64,000 nucleotides of DNA from contig OY821519.1 of NCBI GenBank assembly GCA_963682025.1, forward strand, positions 145,328,394 to 145,392,393, read 5' to 3'. This DNA comes from Cordilura impudica. Its lineage: Eukaryota; Arthropoda; Insecta; Diptera; Scathophagidae. The translations under genes and the position numbers were made by a program. The notes below the pieces were generated by a model that searched no databases, had not been told where the DNA came from, and saw nothing but the letters and a program-made list of their open reading frames with translations. The number at the start of each line of letters is the position of its first letter. The stretch's first letter is position 1. Shown piece by piece: positions 22,451 through 35,291 of the stretch.

Positions 22451-23338
22451 GTAGCTTTCACTAAAATATTAGTTTTTAATTTCAATAAAATTTTTGTCGA
22501 CTATATTATTTGTTTGAATTTTCTAAAAAAAAGTTCAATTTACTGCTTAATTAAATGAACTAAATAATTTGTTTAAATTTCCAAAAATTTTAAAGTACTT
22601 TTCCAATTGACGTAATATTCTATTAATTGACAAGAAAAAATCAATTAAAGGATTAACCCTTTTCGTAATTGAATTTACTATTTTCGTAAAAGGTAGCAAA
22701 ACAATTAAAAAAACTAATTGAATCAATGAATTTGGTGATTGAAATTCATTTTAGTTTTTTTTTCTGTGTGGTGCCAAGACGTCCGCATTGCCACTGTTAC
22801 GGTTTCATTAACCACTAAAGGGTGTAACAAAATTCTAACATCAATTTTTATTTATATACATACATAACATTATACATATATTACACATCATATACATTAT
22901 ATATACATACATATCATTTAACATATACATCATACACATTATATATACATATACATCACACATACACATTATGTATATATGCATACATATATAATTTTGG
23001 GACACCCTTTATAACTAAACCAACGTTTCTCTATGCATATGTAAACTCTGCTATGTAATATTCCTGCTCCAATCGCCGCCACACAGTTTTTTTTCCAGCA
23101 GGCATTATCTCATTACTTAATATAATAAACCGACATGTGTAACATAATCTAGAACTGTAATATTGTGTTTGTAAACAAGAATGTTTTCGTATTTTCAATT
23201 TATCAGAACAAAAAAAAATATTAAGAAATAAATCAAGATAATTCTCGAGTTAAATGAAAAATAAAAATATTGGATTTAAATTCATTTTTTCAGACAGATT
23301 GCAATTATTACTTTAATTATCACGCGAATACAAATTTT
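22451..23338. other. AT-rich stretch with a TATACATA-rich run
   Basis: No gene. Positions about 22,850-23,000 are a loose (TATACATA)n/(CATA)n microsatellite. The remainder shows no repeat family I recognise. Confidence 0.55.
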
Positions 23339-23672
23339 GTTTTTAATGGTGCGTGGGGAAGAGAAGAAGAACGCACATATTTCTAAAAGTGATTATTAAC
23401 CACACTGATGGTAGGCCTGACTTTAGGTGAGTGTGTTGAAGGGCATGGCCAAAAAGTGCAAGATATACGCAGGTTCAAATCTCACAGCAACCCTAAAAGG
23501 AAAAATTTCAATTATAATATAACAATTATTACAATGTTTAATATAATCACTGATGAAAGCTCAACGCCAGAAACCGTTTAGCTTAAGAATACAGAGCACT
23601 TATGATTTTTAGAAATATGTATAATATACATTGTATATGATTTCCTCTTCTCTACCAGGCACTATTAATAAG
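23339..23672 (+). repeat. Short inverted-repeat element, fuller copy
   Basis: Bounded by TTTTAATGGTGCGTGGGGAA and a diverged inverse ending ...CCAGGCACTATTAATA. Its second half matches 4300-4440, including a decayed ribozyme-like core CTGATGA (23,550-23,556) to GAAACCG (23,570-23,576). A GGTTCAAATCT near 23,490 resembles a tRNA B box, but no matching A box or cloverleaf was found. Confidence 0.65.
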
Positions 23673-23743
23673 AAAAATAAAATAAATACAGCTTTAAATC
23701 AAAATCGTAAAAAAATATCCACCAACTTGCTCTCACACTTTTT

Positions 23744-24519
23744 GTACCCTATACCATCATGTGGTTTGGGCTTCATGACTTTGTGGTGCTGTTTGTAACT
23801 ACCAAAAATATTTGACCTAGACCCATCTTTTATTATACCGATCGACTCAGAATCACCTTCTGAGTCGATTTAGCGATGTCCGTCCGTCTGTCTGTGTGTC
23901 CATTTAAACCTTGTAATCAAACTACAGGTCGCAAATATGAATATATTTTGATGAAATTTGGCACATAAGCTTCCAACGATAGTGGGATAAACACTGTTGA
24001 AATTGGTGAAATTCGGTCCATGTTCAGACCTAGTCGCCATACAAATGGCCCTTATGAAATCGACATAAATTGCCATAAGATCCAAATTATCATATAGATC
24101 TCAGTCAAATTTGGTTTGTATGTGTTTATTATATCCATTAATCAGTAGTCCAAAAATAATCCGAATAGGGCAATTCTTAGTCATAGGCCCCATATAGAGC
24201 TTCTTACGATCGGTCTATCAAAAACAAAAATATTGCACAGATGTTTCTCAAATTTGGTTTGTATATATTTTTTCAAAATATAAGTGACTTTACCAAATAT
24301 GGTCAGGATCGGTCCATATTTTGACCTGGTCCCCATATAAATATAACATCCGATATGAACTTTTTCATATCTGCAGCCAAAAAAATTAATAACGATGCCA
24401 CTCAAATTTGGTTTATGCTTATTTTCTATATCGAATTAGTTGCACCGAAGAGATATGGCCTCTAAACCAATGTACAGGTATCGTATAGTCGGTTTAGACC
24501 GACTATAATTTCTTACTTG
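23744..24519 (+). mobile_element. Family I DINE-like repeat, copy D
   Basis: Full-length plus-orientation copy with a short GTCC run (23,877-23,895) and a terminal stem TATAGTCGG...CCGACTATA. It ends TTTCTTACTTG before TTTTATT, again next to T residues. Confidence 0.85.
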
Positions 24520-24775
24520 TTTTATTATTCTCATATTATACCAAAATGACATTATTTTAAAAGTTGTTCCAAAGTGCTTCAAATGTTGTAATACAGACAG
24601 AACCGTAAATAAAAACTAAAAATTGTCTGACCTCTTGTGAGTTTTATAACACTTTTGTGTAAAAAATAATACAAAATAAAATTATTATATTTGAATTTGA
24701 ATGTGTAAATCAATATGATATCGCTTTGTGCTGTTCAAGAATCAAGTCAAATGCCTTTGGATTTTACGTGCACCC

Positions 24776-26348
24776 AAAATTCATAAAAATACTTTTGCCA
24801 TATCTTCTACCTTATATTACATATCTTTTCAACAACATCAATACAACAAGTTCTTACCCACTTTAATGGAAATATGCTAAGATGATACCAATACCTAAAT
24901 CAAACAAGGAATTTAGGCCAATTGCAATCCTTCCGTTTCTCTCTAAAGTCTTTGAAAAGCTGTTACATTCTCAAATAAGCGATTTTGTTAAGAGAAATAA
25001 CTTACTGAAAGGCAATAGGCTTTTCGTCCAAAGCATAGCTGTGTCACAACTCTGTTAAGTATTTCCAAAGAAATGAGGCAATAAATAGATAATGGAAAAG
25101 TGGTTCTCTTGGTATTGCTCGATCACTCGAAAGCCTTTTATACGGTAAATCACTTTATTTTATGTGAAAAGTTGACACATATGTTTAAATAAGTTACACT
25201 TCAGCTAAACTTATGTCTTCGTACCTATCCGATCGTTCACAATCAGTATTCTTACATAACCTATTGTCTACCACAGTCTCTGTATCTAGAGATGTGCCTC
25301 AGGGATCGATCTTGGGGCCCTTTTATTTTCCATATATGCTAATGATCTACCAGGTAAACTAAAATATTGTAATATACATATGTATGCTGACGACGTCCAG
25401 GTATATCTCAGTATCACAATTAAAATGCTCAATGCATCAATTTCTAAGCTTAATTATGATTTATGCAACATACATAAATGGGCAGCTGCAAATGGGCTGT
25501 GTCTGAACCCGAAAAAATCGAAATATTTCGTTATTCATAAACGATTACTGAATCTTGATCGTGTTTTTAACGTAAAACTAAATAACAAGCAAATTGAAGT
25601 CTTAACCTCTGTCAAAAACTTCGGAATTATATTCAATGACATCCTCTCTTGGACAAATCACATAAACAATGTTGTGGGAAGAACATATGGAATGTTAAGA
25701 ACACTTTGGGCCACTCAACACTGCACCCCATTAAACATTAGAATGCTTAAATAAGCTCTAGCAATATTTAATTCCCTCTTTGCTCTATGGATGTCAAATT
25801 TTCTCAAATTGTGATGCTGCTAGTAAGTGTAAACTAAAATCCATTTTTAGAAATATTGTGCGATATGTTTTTGGTATAAGAAAATATGGCTCAGTCACCC
25901 CGTTCAACACAAAACTTTTTGGTATCTCTTTCAAAAACCTCCTCGAACTACGAACTATTTTATGTTTACACAAGATTATATATGAGAAAACACCAAAGAA
26001 TCTACATGATTTACTTAGGTTTGGGAGATCCAGCAGGGGGAAAAGAATTATCGTCATTAGATATAGAACGCTAGTATCCGAGTGGCAATTTTTTATCAAT
26101 GCCATACGCCTTTGGAACGCACTACCATATCACATTCAGATATATAGTAACGCATTAAAATTTAAAAATGAAGTTCTTAAATTATATGCTTAATTTCTGT
26201 CATGATTTTGTTTTTATGATTTTAAATTTACATTTAATTCTTATAAACAAATAAACCTGTTTTGCTTTATAAAATCCTATTCTGTAATTATAAGATTTAA
26301 TCATGTAGCATGGGACAGTCAATGAAATAAATAAATAAATAAATAAAA
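24776..26348 (+). pseudogene. LINE-c, reverse transcriptase with intact YADD, 5' truncated
   Basis: Non-LTR retrotransposon of the same family as LINE-a and LINE-d. Blocks: MIPIPKSNKEFRPIAILPFL near 24,885, FEKLLHSQISDFVKRNNLL near 24,953, YANDLPGKLKYCNIHMYADD ending in the catalytic box at 25,383-25,394, then WAAANGLCLNPKKSKYFVIH. The 3' domain is open 25,780-26,193 (LYGCQIFSNCDAASKCK ... IRLWNALPYHIQIYS). A simple AAAT tail (26,325-26,348) marks the 3' end. Stops and frameshifts lie before 25,380 and at 25,752. The endonuclease is absent, the usual outcome of incomplete reverse transcription. Confidence 0.85.
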
Positions 26349-26397
26349 TTATGTTTTACTAGAAACAAATATATGTGGTCAAACCAAATCATCATTA

Positions 26398-26983
26398 TGC
26401 TAGCTACACACCAGGCAACGGTTGCTTCAACATGGCTGTGTTGCCTGGTGAGTAGCTGTGTTGACCATTGATTTTTGTGTTGTAGCAACCGTTGCCAGAA
26501 ATATCAAAAACTTTTGATATTTTTGGTTGGTTGCCTCAACCGTTGCTACGTATGTTTCATTGGTTACTGCATTTACTTATTCAGTTCGTCGAAAACAATC
26601 GAGTAGGAAGGTTCGTGCAAAGTAACATTAAGCGGAAAAAGAAAACAAGAAAATGACTATTGCGAACAATGATATTATGTTAACTTTATTAATGAATATA
26701 AAAATTTGGGAGAGCTATGGGATGTCTCTTCTGAAAAATATAGTAATAAAAATCTAAGAAAAAAAGCATGCGAACATTGATGAAAATGCTACAGTGGATA
26801 CGGTGAAAAACAGAATCAAAAACATGTAAAATTTAATTGTTCTTTTCTTCCGCATGTGTCTTTTCTGTACAGCAGCTACTCACAGTATTGAGGTTGCGGC
26901 AATTATTGCCATATGTGTAGTGAACAAACAAAACACGTTGCTACAACACGTTGCTTCAACTGTTGCCTCATGAGTAGCTAGCA
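26398..26983 (+). mobile_element. PIF/Harbinger-type MITE with MADF fragment
   Basis: A 586-bp element with ends TGCTAGCTAC and GTAGCTAGCA, flanked by TTA on both sides (26,395-26,397 and 26,984-26,986), the 3-bp duplication typical of PIF/Harbinger. The inverted ends continue through GGCAAC-GTTG. Inside, 26,694-26,770 reads YKNLGELWDVSSEKYSNKNL and then RKKACEH, the signature of a MADF DNA-binding domain as in the accessory protein of such elements. A stop follows, and after a shift DENATVDTVKNRIKNM. No transposase remains, so it is nonautonomous. Confidence 0.8.
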
Positions 26984-27020
26984 TTAGAAACGTAGAAACG
27001 ATATTCACAAAAACAAAAAA

Positions 27021-28545
27021 AATTAAGAAAATTATAGCCGGTCAATACCGACAATGCTATATCCTATACAGAAGTGGTCCTAAGTCCAACTACTTGAGTA
27101 TAGAAAATAAGTATAGACCAATTTGAGTGTATTTTTTATTAATTTTTTTGCCTGAAAATCTGAAAAAGTCATATCGGATGCTGTATTTATATGAAGACTA
27201 GTTTGAAAAATGGACCGATCCTGACCCTATATGGTAGTCACTTGATTTTTTGCATTTTGAACTACTGAGTATTTTGAGCATGGCAACACCAATCTCATCT
27301 GTGTTATGACAAGAAGTTAGTCGATTACGAAAGATGGGTATTTTTACGAAGATTACCAAGATGAACTTGTTAACGAAAAATCATCTTTTCTGACGAAGCA
27401 CATTTTCATCTCGGTGGTTACGTCAACAACCAAATTGTCACATCTAAGGCTCAGAAAATCCACACATGACTGCTGAAAAGCAAATGTACCCTGAACCGAT
27501 GCACATTTGGTTTTTGGTTCGCCGGTATCAAGGCAAATGCTTTATAGTGAAAGATGAACGTTACCGTGCCATGCTAACTGATTATTTGTGGCCCAAATTC
27601 GAAGTTATAGATCTGGGCAACATTTGGTTTCAACAGAATAGCACGCCGTGCCACATAAGCTGTCAAATAATCAGTCTTTTGCGTGGCAAGTTTGAAAATC
27701 GCGTTGATAGTCACTTGGCGATGTGTATTGCCACAGCGTCGCTGCGATTAGACTCCGTTGGAATATTATCTGTGGGGAGCTGTTACGGATGAGTGTTACG
27801 CTAATCACCAAACGATTGAGGTACTGATAAACGAAATTAATGCAGTCATCGGTAAAATACAACTCCATACTATCGAAAATGTTCTTAAAAATTGGGTTGA
27901 TTGTATGGACCACTGCAAGATCAGCCGAGGAAGTCATTGTATGAAATAGCATTCGGTAATTAACTGAAAGAAATGGGTTTTTGAATTAAAAAAACCCGAC
28001 CGAAAAAAATTATGAGTTTTTTTTTTTTATATGAAAATCAAATGCAAAACTTATACAGTCCACCTTATATACAAATCAAATTTGAGAAAAATTTTTGAAA
28101 AATGTTGGTTTTGATAAATTTAAGAAGATCTGGAAACAGTCTTCTATGGGTGCTATGACTAAGAATTTTCCTACAAGTTTTAGTGATGAACCTCTTATTA
28201 ATGAATGTAATAAACACACACGAACCAAATTTGACCCAGATCAATATGGTAATTTGCATCTGATGGCAATTTAAGTCGATCTTATAGGGATATATGAAAG
28301 GGGACTATGTCTGAACGTGCAACCATTTCACCGTTTTCAATAGCGATTGTCATATGGTGGGTAAATTTGATCAAAATATATTTATATTTGCGAACTGTAG
28401 TTTGATTACAAGTTTTACATGTATACACAGACGGACAGACAGACAGACAGGGAGACGGACGGACATCGCTAAATCGACTCAGAAAATTATTCTGAGTAGA
28501 TTTGAGCATAGACTCATTATAACCACTTAGTCGTATAAGGTATCA
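27021..28545 (-). mobile_element. Family I repeat, copy E, split by a mariner-like element
   Basis: The hairpin end lies at 27,021-27,055 and the body runs to about 27,255. The matching remainder continues at about 28,070 with TATATACAAATCAAATTTGA and runs through the (GACG)n block near 28,430-28,465 to about 28,545. The gap is a foreign transposon. This copy is more diverged than B, C, F or J. Confidence 0.75.
27256..28069 (+). pseudogene. Tc1/mariner-superfamily transposase, internally deleted
   Basis: Insertion inside copy E. The coding remnant starts about 27,340 and ends 27,949. Readable parts: IIFSDEAHFHLGGYVN near 27,378, then an open frame with MTAEKQMYPEPMHIWF, DERYRAMLTDYLWPKFE and IDLGNIWFQQNSTPCHIS (normal catalytic WFQQDGAxxH with Asp lost). 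After a frameshift at about 27,755 come YYLWGAVTDECYANHQTIEV and WVDCMDHCKISRGSHCMK. The family is the large insect group related to Tc1/mariner with LWG-V ending. The catalytic Asp to Asn change plus frameshifts make it dead. The ends are eroded and I cannot define the inverted repeats. Confidence 0.8.
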
Positions 28546-29029
28546 AAAGAACATTCAAAGATGTGAATAGATGCTGTCCTTCAAATTCGGTTTTGGTGAA
28601 AGGTTTGAGTCAATGTAAGATGGTCTTGTTATAGGACGACATTTACCTATTATGAATCCTGTACAGTACATAGGGTCACAAAGAAAAATAAACTGTATAA
28701 AAAAGTTATAGCAAAATTATATATTTAAAAATGTTTAGTTTTATGTTCTTTTGATAGCAGCACCATATTTTGTCAATCCCGAAAAATATTATGTTTATTA
28801 TTTTTTTAACAAAAGTATACATGTTGAAGATACGTCGTAAAACTTTCCCTATCTATAGTTTTAATAGGTAAGGCTATTTTTTTGACCGATGATTTGTTCT
28901 ACAGATTTCTCTCGATTTTGACCACACGTATCTTATTTTTTAGCTGACCACCAGATTTACAGATTTTTAGATTATCACATATTTTTATATTTAAATGCTT
29001 TTAAAGTTGCTACTAACACATACATAAAA
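28546..29029. other. Spacer, nothing recognised
   Basis: AT-rich, no supported ORF or repeat between copy E and the first family II element. Confidence 0.5.
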
Positions 29030-31859
29030 CAAGTAAGAGTGTTAAATTCGGCTGTGCCGAATCTTTGATACCCTCCACCTCGGTTTGAGTATTGATAATA
29101 AATGTAAACAAAATATGGAAAAATATGCATGCATTTTCTATATCCATGCGTTTCCGGTTATATGACATAACTTCTCGTTTAATTTAGTTTTTGCTAATTA
29201 AATAGCTCGCCCTAACCTCCATTGCAAAGGTAATGGTTGTGTAGGGTGGCTATATGCATTAAATCGTGCTTATTGGAGATGACTGTATAGTTTCTTTTAA
29301 TTGGCCAAATATTTCTTCATTGTGGCCATATAGGTCGGATGGAGTAACAAAATAATAACCAAAAAAAAAGCTTTCTCAACTTTTTAATTAAAATATTGCC
29401 ATATTTTGAAAACATAGAGAATAAATTTATAAAAATAAATAATCAAATTTTAAATAAAATAATTTGTTATCTTTATTTTCTGAAAAACTGCAAATTTTAA
29501 TCCAAAATAAATTGTGAAAATTTATATATAATTAACATTCACATCAAATTGCGTTTATTTATGCAACAATTTTTATGTTCGCAATTATTAAATATCATTT
29601 GAGGTTTTCTAAAATTCGTTGAATTTAAATTAATATTTTCTGTAGTCCGATTCTGTAAATTTCAACGATCCGACAATCGCAAAATATATCGACAGCTATT
29701 GTTGTTTGCACTAAGGATTAAGTGATTCACTAAGTACATACATCTTAACGACAGTCGACAAATCTATTTTTCTATTTATTTAAATTGTAAACTAGTGGCA
29801 TCTCTGTCAAAATAAGCGAAAAACACAAAAATAGAAAAAAACAAATTACTTCGTGTTTGACCGGATGATTTTATGTTTATGAATTATGAATTATGAATTT
29901 ATGAATTGAATATGCTATTTAATTTTTTTATTTATTTAAAAAAGTTTTTTAATAAAAGCAAAATATTTTCACTATTTTATGATTTTTATTTATGTATGAC
30001 GACATTTCAACCTAAAAATTTAAGTTTTTATCGATTGAATAAACAACACAAACATGATTGTTGTTTAGACAACAACAGCTAATTTTAACAATAGCGAATA
30101 TCGTTTAAAAATTTTACTGATAATTTTGCAATTTTCTTTTTTTAACGATTCGACTATCGTTAAAGAAGTTACTGAATCGCGGTACTGAAAAGTTATTAAT
30201 TTCTCCTGAATGGCAATATTTTTTTTAAATGTAAACATTTTTAAATGTAAACATATTTGGTGTTTTTTTTTTTTGGAATTTCAATTTGTGTTTAACGAAT
30301 AAATTTTATATATTAAAGATGCAATTGATGTCTTCTAAATTTAAAATTATTATTTCCGACGTTTTGATATGATTTTCTAAAATTCCATTAATATTTTCTA
30401 ATTTAGGTATAATTGGAAATTTAAATTCCAGTTTTTAGAATTGATATTTTCTTAAATTTGAATGGAAAATTTAAAAAGTATTTATGTGAATAATAATGCT
30501 TTAGTAATTATAAACAATTTTTAAAAATTAGATGTAATCGCAATCAGATATTTTGCAGGTAAAGCAGAATAATAGTGCTAAATAACTATGTAAAGCAAAA
30601 AACTCATTGAGGAACTCGGTAGCTCTATTTTATAAAGACAACAAAAAGTTAACATGCCAAACTTATGTTCATATTTGTAAAAGAATAATGGAAAAACGTA
30701 TGAAATAAAAGACCAGCCCGTGTATACTCTTAACATTGTTCTGTATGATATCTATTTGAAAATATTAACATTCATGTTAAAATAGAAATAACTATTGCAA
30801 AGCTTATTAGAACAAACATTGTGGCGCCATCTACTGCGGCATAGTCACGCTGAGCAAAATGAAGTGACACTCTGTTAATGCAAAAGAAATGTATTTTCCC
30901 CACAACAAAATATTGCAGAAATTTATGTAAATAAAATAATATACCGATTTATTTCTAGCATGCAGTTATTATGGATATACATATATGTATAGAATATATG
31001 CACATTATTTGTATTATTTAATATGTGTATGTATGTATATGTAAATATTACACACAAAAAATACAACATCAAACGTTATTTTTGTGTTTTTCCTTTAAAT
31101 AAATTAATACATAAATTTTTTTTTTTTTGCTACATTTACATTGTTTTTTTTTTTATTAACAACTAGCATTATTTGCTTCAGATGTTGGTGAATTTTTACT
31201 CCCTTTATATTAACTCGTAGTGTCTGCTTGTCGAACAAATTTTGGATCGATTTTAATCACTTTCCCGTGACCTAATCGATCTGAAATTTTGCATGCAGGC
31301 TCCTGGAAATGACAAAAATGATCTAACAAATTTTTTAGTGATGCCAAAACAATGGAAACTTTTAAGTCCAGCTATGACAACATGTTTTCCATTTTTTTAT
31401 AATTTTTCAGAGATTTCCCTGGACCTGTTCCACCGATTTAATTGATTTTTGAAGCAGAAATCTTTCCACGAATTTGGTGAATCATTCGCACTAAAAATTA
31501 TCACCCTAGCTTTCCTATTGAGGGCGTGATCGTGAGAAGAACAACATAGAAAATTATATTTTTTCACGACTTTTTTAGTTCTTCATTCAAATCTCGGGCC
31601 CTAATCGACCGATTTGGACGATTTTAAAAGCAAACTTTTCAGGATGTTAGCGAATCATTTTTTATGTCAACGAGCACCCTAGCTGCCCGATTGGTGCCGT
31701 CATCGTGATTTCCACAGACGGACAGACGGACAGACGGACATCGCTATATCAAGGATCACAAATATATATATTTTATGGGGTCCAATATTTTTTTCTAATT
31801 ATTACAAACGGAATGACAAACTTATATATACCCTCTGCACACTGGAGTGGAGGGTATAA
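29030..31859 (-). mobile_element. Family II DINE-like repeat, copy 1 (2.8 kb)
   Basis: Starts CAAGTAAGAGTG with a stem-loop AATTCGGC-TGT-GCCGAATC and GATACCCTCCACC. It ends GTGGAGGGTATAA, the subterminal inverse, after a (GACGGACA)n run at 31,715-31,740. Structure parallels family I but sequence differs. The ends closely match elements common in muscoid flies. The core 29,130-30,740 is not shared with copy 2; the part from about 30,740 to the end is. It contains the intact target site that in copy 2 carries the DUF7869 transposon (AATAATATACCGA near 30,940). Confidence 0.8.
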
Positions 31860-33124
31860 TTATACAATGCTATGTGTAATTTTCTTCAATTTGCTAATGT
31901 GTTTTTTCATCATTCACAGTAAAAATTGTGTTGAATTGAAAAATAATTTTGGACATAGATCAATACCGCAATCGATATTTAAAAAGTGTTGAATTGTGAA
32001 CTGGCTAAAATTTAATTAGCATACCTTTAGGGTCTTTATTAAATGGAAAACTAAAATTTCCTAGAATTTGCACTCGTTTAGAGGGATCTGCTAGTATGAA
32101 ATTATTAGACATTAGAATCTTATAATTAGTCGAAGTCTGGTTACCCGGCGCCTAGAGTTTATATTTTATAATTTAACTTTTTGGAATATATTAAAAATGA
32201 ATACATTTTTTAAAGAAAATATCTGATATTTTACGAACTGGATATGCGGAAAGCTAAGAAATGAAAAATATTTTTAAAAAATTTAAAAATATAGGTAAAA
32301 TTTTCATTTTTATATTCAATGTATTGTATTATCTTCCGATAGGGTAATATATTTTAGTGCAACTTGTATAACGTCACCATGTTGTTAAAACCAAATTGCT
32401 TACGTATTCGTTTATCTACAATTCATTCTTGAGATTTTTCACACTTCTTGTGCAAATCGCCTATAAATTCAACTATCTATAAAGCTAAAAAATTTATGTC
32501 CTTTTTTATATTTAACGTTAAAACGTATGACACCAATAAGTTGAAAGTGAAAATATACGTTTTATATAAGTGAAAATATGTACTCGTACAAATAAATCGA
32601 AATTGCCACGTTATTAAGAGCAGCTCTTAATATTTTATCTGTCGATACAAAAAACATTGTAATAAAACACTTTTCATTTATCTTTCTCTGATAGCAGTAA
32701 ATAAATTTCCTGGATGTGACGATGTTGACAATATGTTGTCAAATGTTTGGAAAAATATTTGATGACTGCATAATTATTCGGGTGTGAAAGTATTTTTGGA
32801 ATGTTCTTCATTATGAAATATGTTTAGATAATGAAAATTACCATGTGCTTCATTTCACATCATTAAATATTGTGTGTTTGATTTACAACAAAAATGTATA
32901 CCAGATTACGAGAATATTTGAGTTTTTTTTTTTTTTTTTTGTTTTTTTGAAGGGTCTATGATAGAGAAGAATCATTACTTGTACAGTATTGGACTAAAGT
33001 TGATATATTAATTGAACATTTTTCGAAATTTGTTATAATTTTTATTTCATTACAGAAACTTAAATGATTTTTTTAAAATATACAACTAAAACGCTATTCT
33101 TTAATAACTAATAATAAAAAAAAT
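31860..33124. other. AT-rich stretch, nothing recognised
   Basis: No coding pattern. A poly-T run sits at 32,924-32,948. CAGTATTGGACTAAAG near 32,982 may be an eroded end of the Tc1-like relic that follows, but its partner was not found. Confidence 0.45.
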
Positions 33125-33815
33125 ATTGCAAATTGTGATCGTCCATATTTGAAAATTTAGGCAAGTTTTTTCTTCAGTGTTTTATGCATAGTCCCTTATT
33201 CTTTGAAACACATTTAATGCGATGTTTTCCATTCCACTAAAACTCTTAACCAAAGATCATCTAAGTTGGCTGGTACTCATTTCAATTGGGAGAGTCTTCT
33301 TCAAGTCAGGGCTTTGACACTTCACCGTTTGGAATTCTTGTTCAAAAATCCATTTTTACAGGATTTTGATAGTGTGCTTTGGATAGCCATCTTGTTGAAA
33401 AGTTATTTCTGTTCCAGGGTAGGCGCACTCTTCAATAAAAATTGGCAAATAATTCTGCGAAATACTTAGTATTCCTTACTGATGATCCCTTCTATTTCCA
33501 CCAAGGGACCGACAGTGCAGGTTACATACTGTACATTTACCAATTTTTTTCCAGAGCTTCGACAGCCATTTTTGGTGTTCTGGCGTTTCCAGTTATATAT
33601 TTCGTTCCACCGAACGAACATCTCCGTCAGAGGGCAATCTAGGTCTATCTCCATTGTTAGTAGCCACAACAACATATCGCCGTTTTCTTACCAGGCTGAA
33701 AGTGCAATGGCACACGTTTAGCTTTTTTGCGATACTACGGCGTGTGCCACCTATATCGCCTTCTCTTACAATTGCATCTTCAAGATTTTTAGATACTTTT
33801 CCAATTTTTTGACCG
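33125..33815 (-). pseudogene. Tc1-like transposase relic
   Basis: Read from 33,815 down: GKVSKNLEDAIVREGDIGGT, then RRSIAKKLNVCHCTFSLV (helix-turn-helix), RPRLPSDGDVRSVERN and KWLSKLWKKIGK. Then the catalytic area GTEITFQQDGYPKHTIK near 33,425, WIFEQEFQTVKCQSPDL near 33,345, and a degraded LDDLWLRVLVEWKNIA-like end. Several stops and a missing centre. The FQQDG block fixes the superfamily. Confidence 0.75.
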
Positions 33816-34653
33816 TTCTATATATTATTATTTTTTTTATTAATACGAAAATCAAATAAAATAAAATATTTGTTCACCTTTTGACTTGTTCTCTTAAACG
33901 AAAAAAAATGCATTTCTTCTTTCATATTTTCTATAACACTTTCAATTCCAACAAAAACATTCAAATCTAACGGGACTAGGAATAGATGAACAAAAAAGAA
34001 TGGACAAAACTGGATAAATGTGGTTATGAAACATATACATTAGGGCAGTGGTGGCCATAGAGAGAATTGAGCTAGTAATAGTGTTTATGAGCATGTGTTA
34101 GTTGTACTACACTGATCGACGTACTACACATCGTGTACTACACATGGACGTAACACAATGCCGATATTAAATGGGTTTGTGTAGATTTTGTATGAATGTT
34201 TATATGAATGCATAAAAGGGCAAATAGTTGAGTTCACGAAGAATATGGTCAAATTTTAAATATATTTTGTTGTTTTAAAATTTAAAATCTTACATTCTGA
34301 AAATGTAAAACAAAATGTGAAGAACATTTAATCTCTTTTATCCATAAGTTTGAAGTTTATTAAATCAAATAAGTTATAATAAGTAATTCATTTCTTTAAA
34401 AAACAAAAAAAAAAACAGAAAATAGCAAAACTTAAAAAGATAAGAAATTTCAAAGGTTATTAAGTGATATGTTACCAAAAACTAAAAAAATTACCAGTAA
34501 CTGGATATTTTTTAAAATTAAAAAAAATGCATAAAAGCCAGCTATAATGTTGTCAAATGGAGGCGACGTATGTTATTTATTTATTTGTTTTCGTTCAGCT
34601 ATATACATATAAGAAGCCGAGCACTAGTGTGTTTGGCACGGCCATCACTGCAT
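33816..34653. other. AT-rich stretch, nothing recognised
   Basis: No supported gene. GGGCAGTGGTGGCCATAGAG at 34,044 looks like a hAT-type end but has no partner. The last bases (34,646-34,653, CACTGCAT) flank hAT-2 and do not match its other flank. Confidence 0.45.
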
Positions 34654-35291
34654 TAGGGTGCGCCTTATACGTATGGGCCAAATTTTTTTTCAAAGTTTGG
34701 ATTGTAACTCCCCCCAGAAATATTCTCTGTACTTTATGGATAGTTATAGGCAGATTGCAAAAGGAGAAGGCGTGCCGCAACCGCCCACAAGTTGTCAAAA
34801 TTTTTTAAATTCATATAGAGGAACTACAAATGCTCAGTTGAGGGTTGGCTTACGAAAAATTTTGACAATTTTTAGGTGGATTATATTAAATTTATTTGTT
34901 CTGAGTGTAAAAACGTCCTTAAAATTATAGTAAGACTGCGGTTTTTAAAGTTATGACATTTTTTCATACACATGCTCAGCCATATATTGATTTTAACAGT
35001 TATTATCAAAATGAGTAAAGTTTTTCGTTTATAAGGTAAGACAACGGATCAAAAATTAATATTAAATAAAATCTGGTAGCTCTAGAACTTTAATAATGGA
35101 TAGTTGTGTAATCTCGCTACAATCTTTAAAAAACAAGGTGAGTCCCCTAATTAAAGCGTTCTTTGATTAAATCAATTTTTTCTCTTGAGAAATAGTACTG
35201 GTGTTTTAAAGTTAAAAAGTAAAATTGTTAAATAAACAAATAAAAAAATTAAAACAAACAAGTTTGTGATATTAAAGAAAAAATAAATAAA

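Noticed and set aside
23425..23510. tRNA gene or tRNA-derived SINE suggested by GGTTCAAATCT
   Set aside because: Only a B-box-like word is present; no A box at proper distance and no cloverleaf stems could be drawn.
34044..34064. hAT terminus GGGCAGTGGTGGCCATAGAG
   Set aside because: No inverted partner, no 8-bp duplication and no transposase relic nearby.
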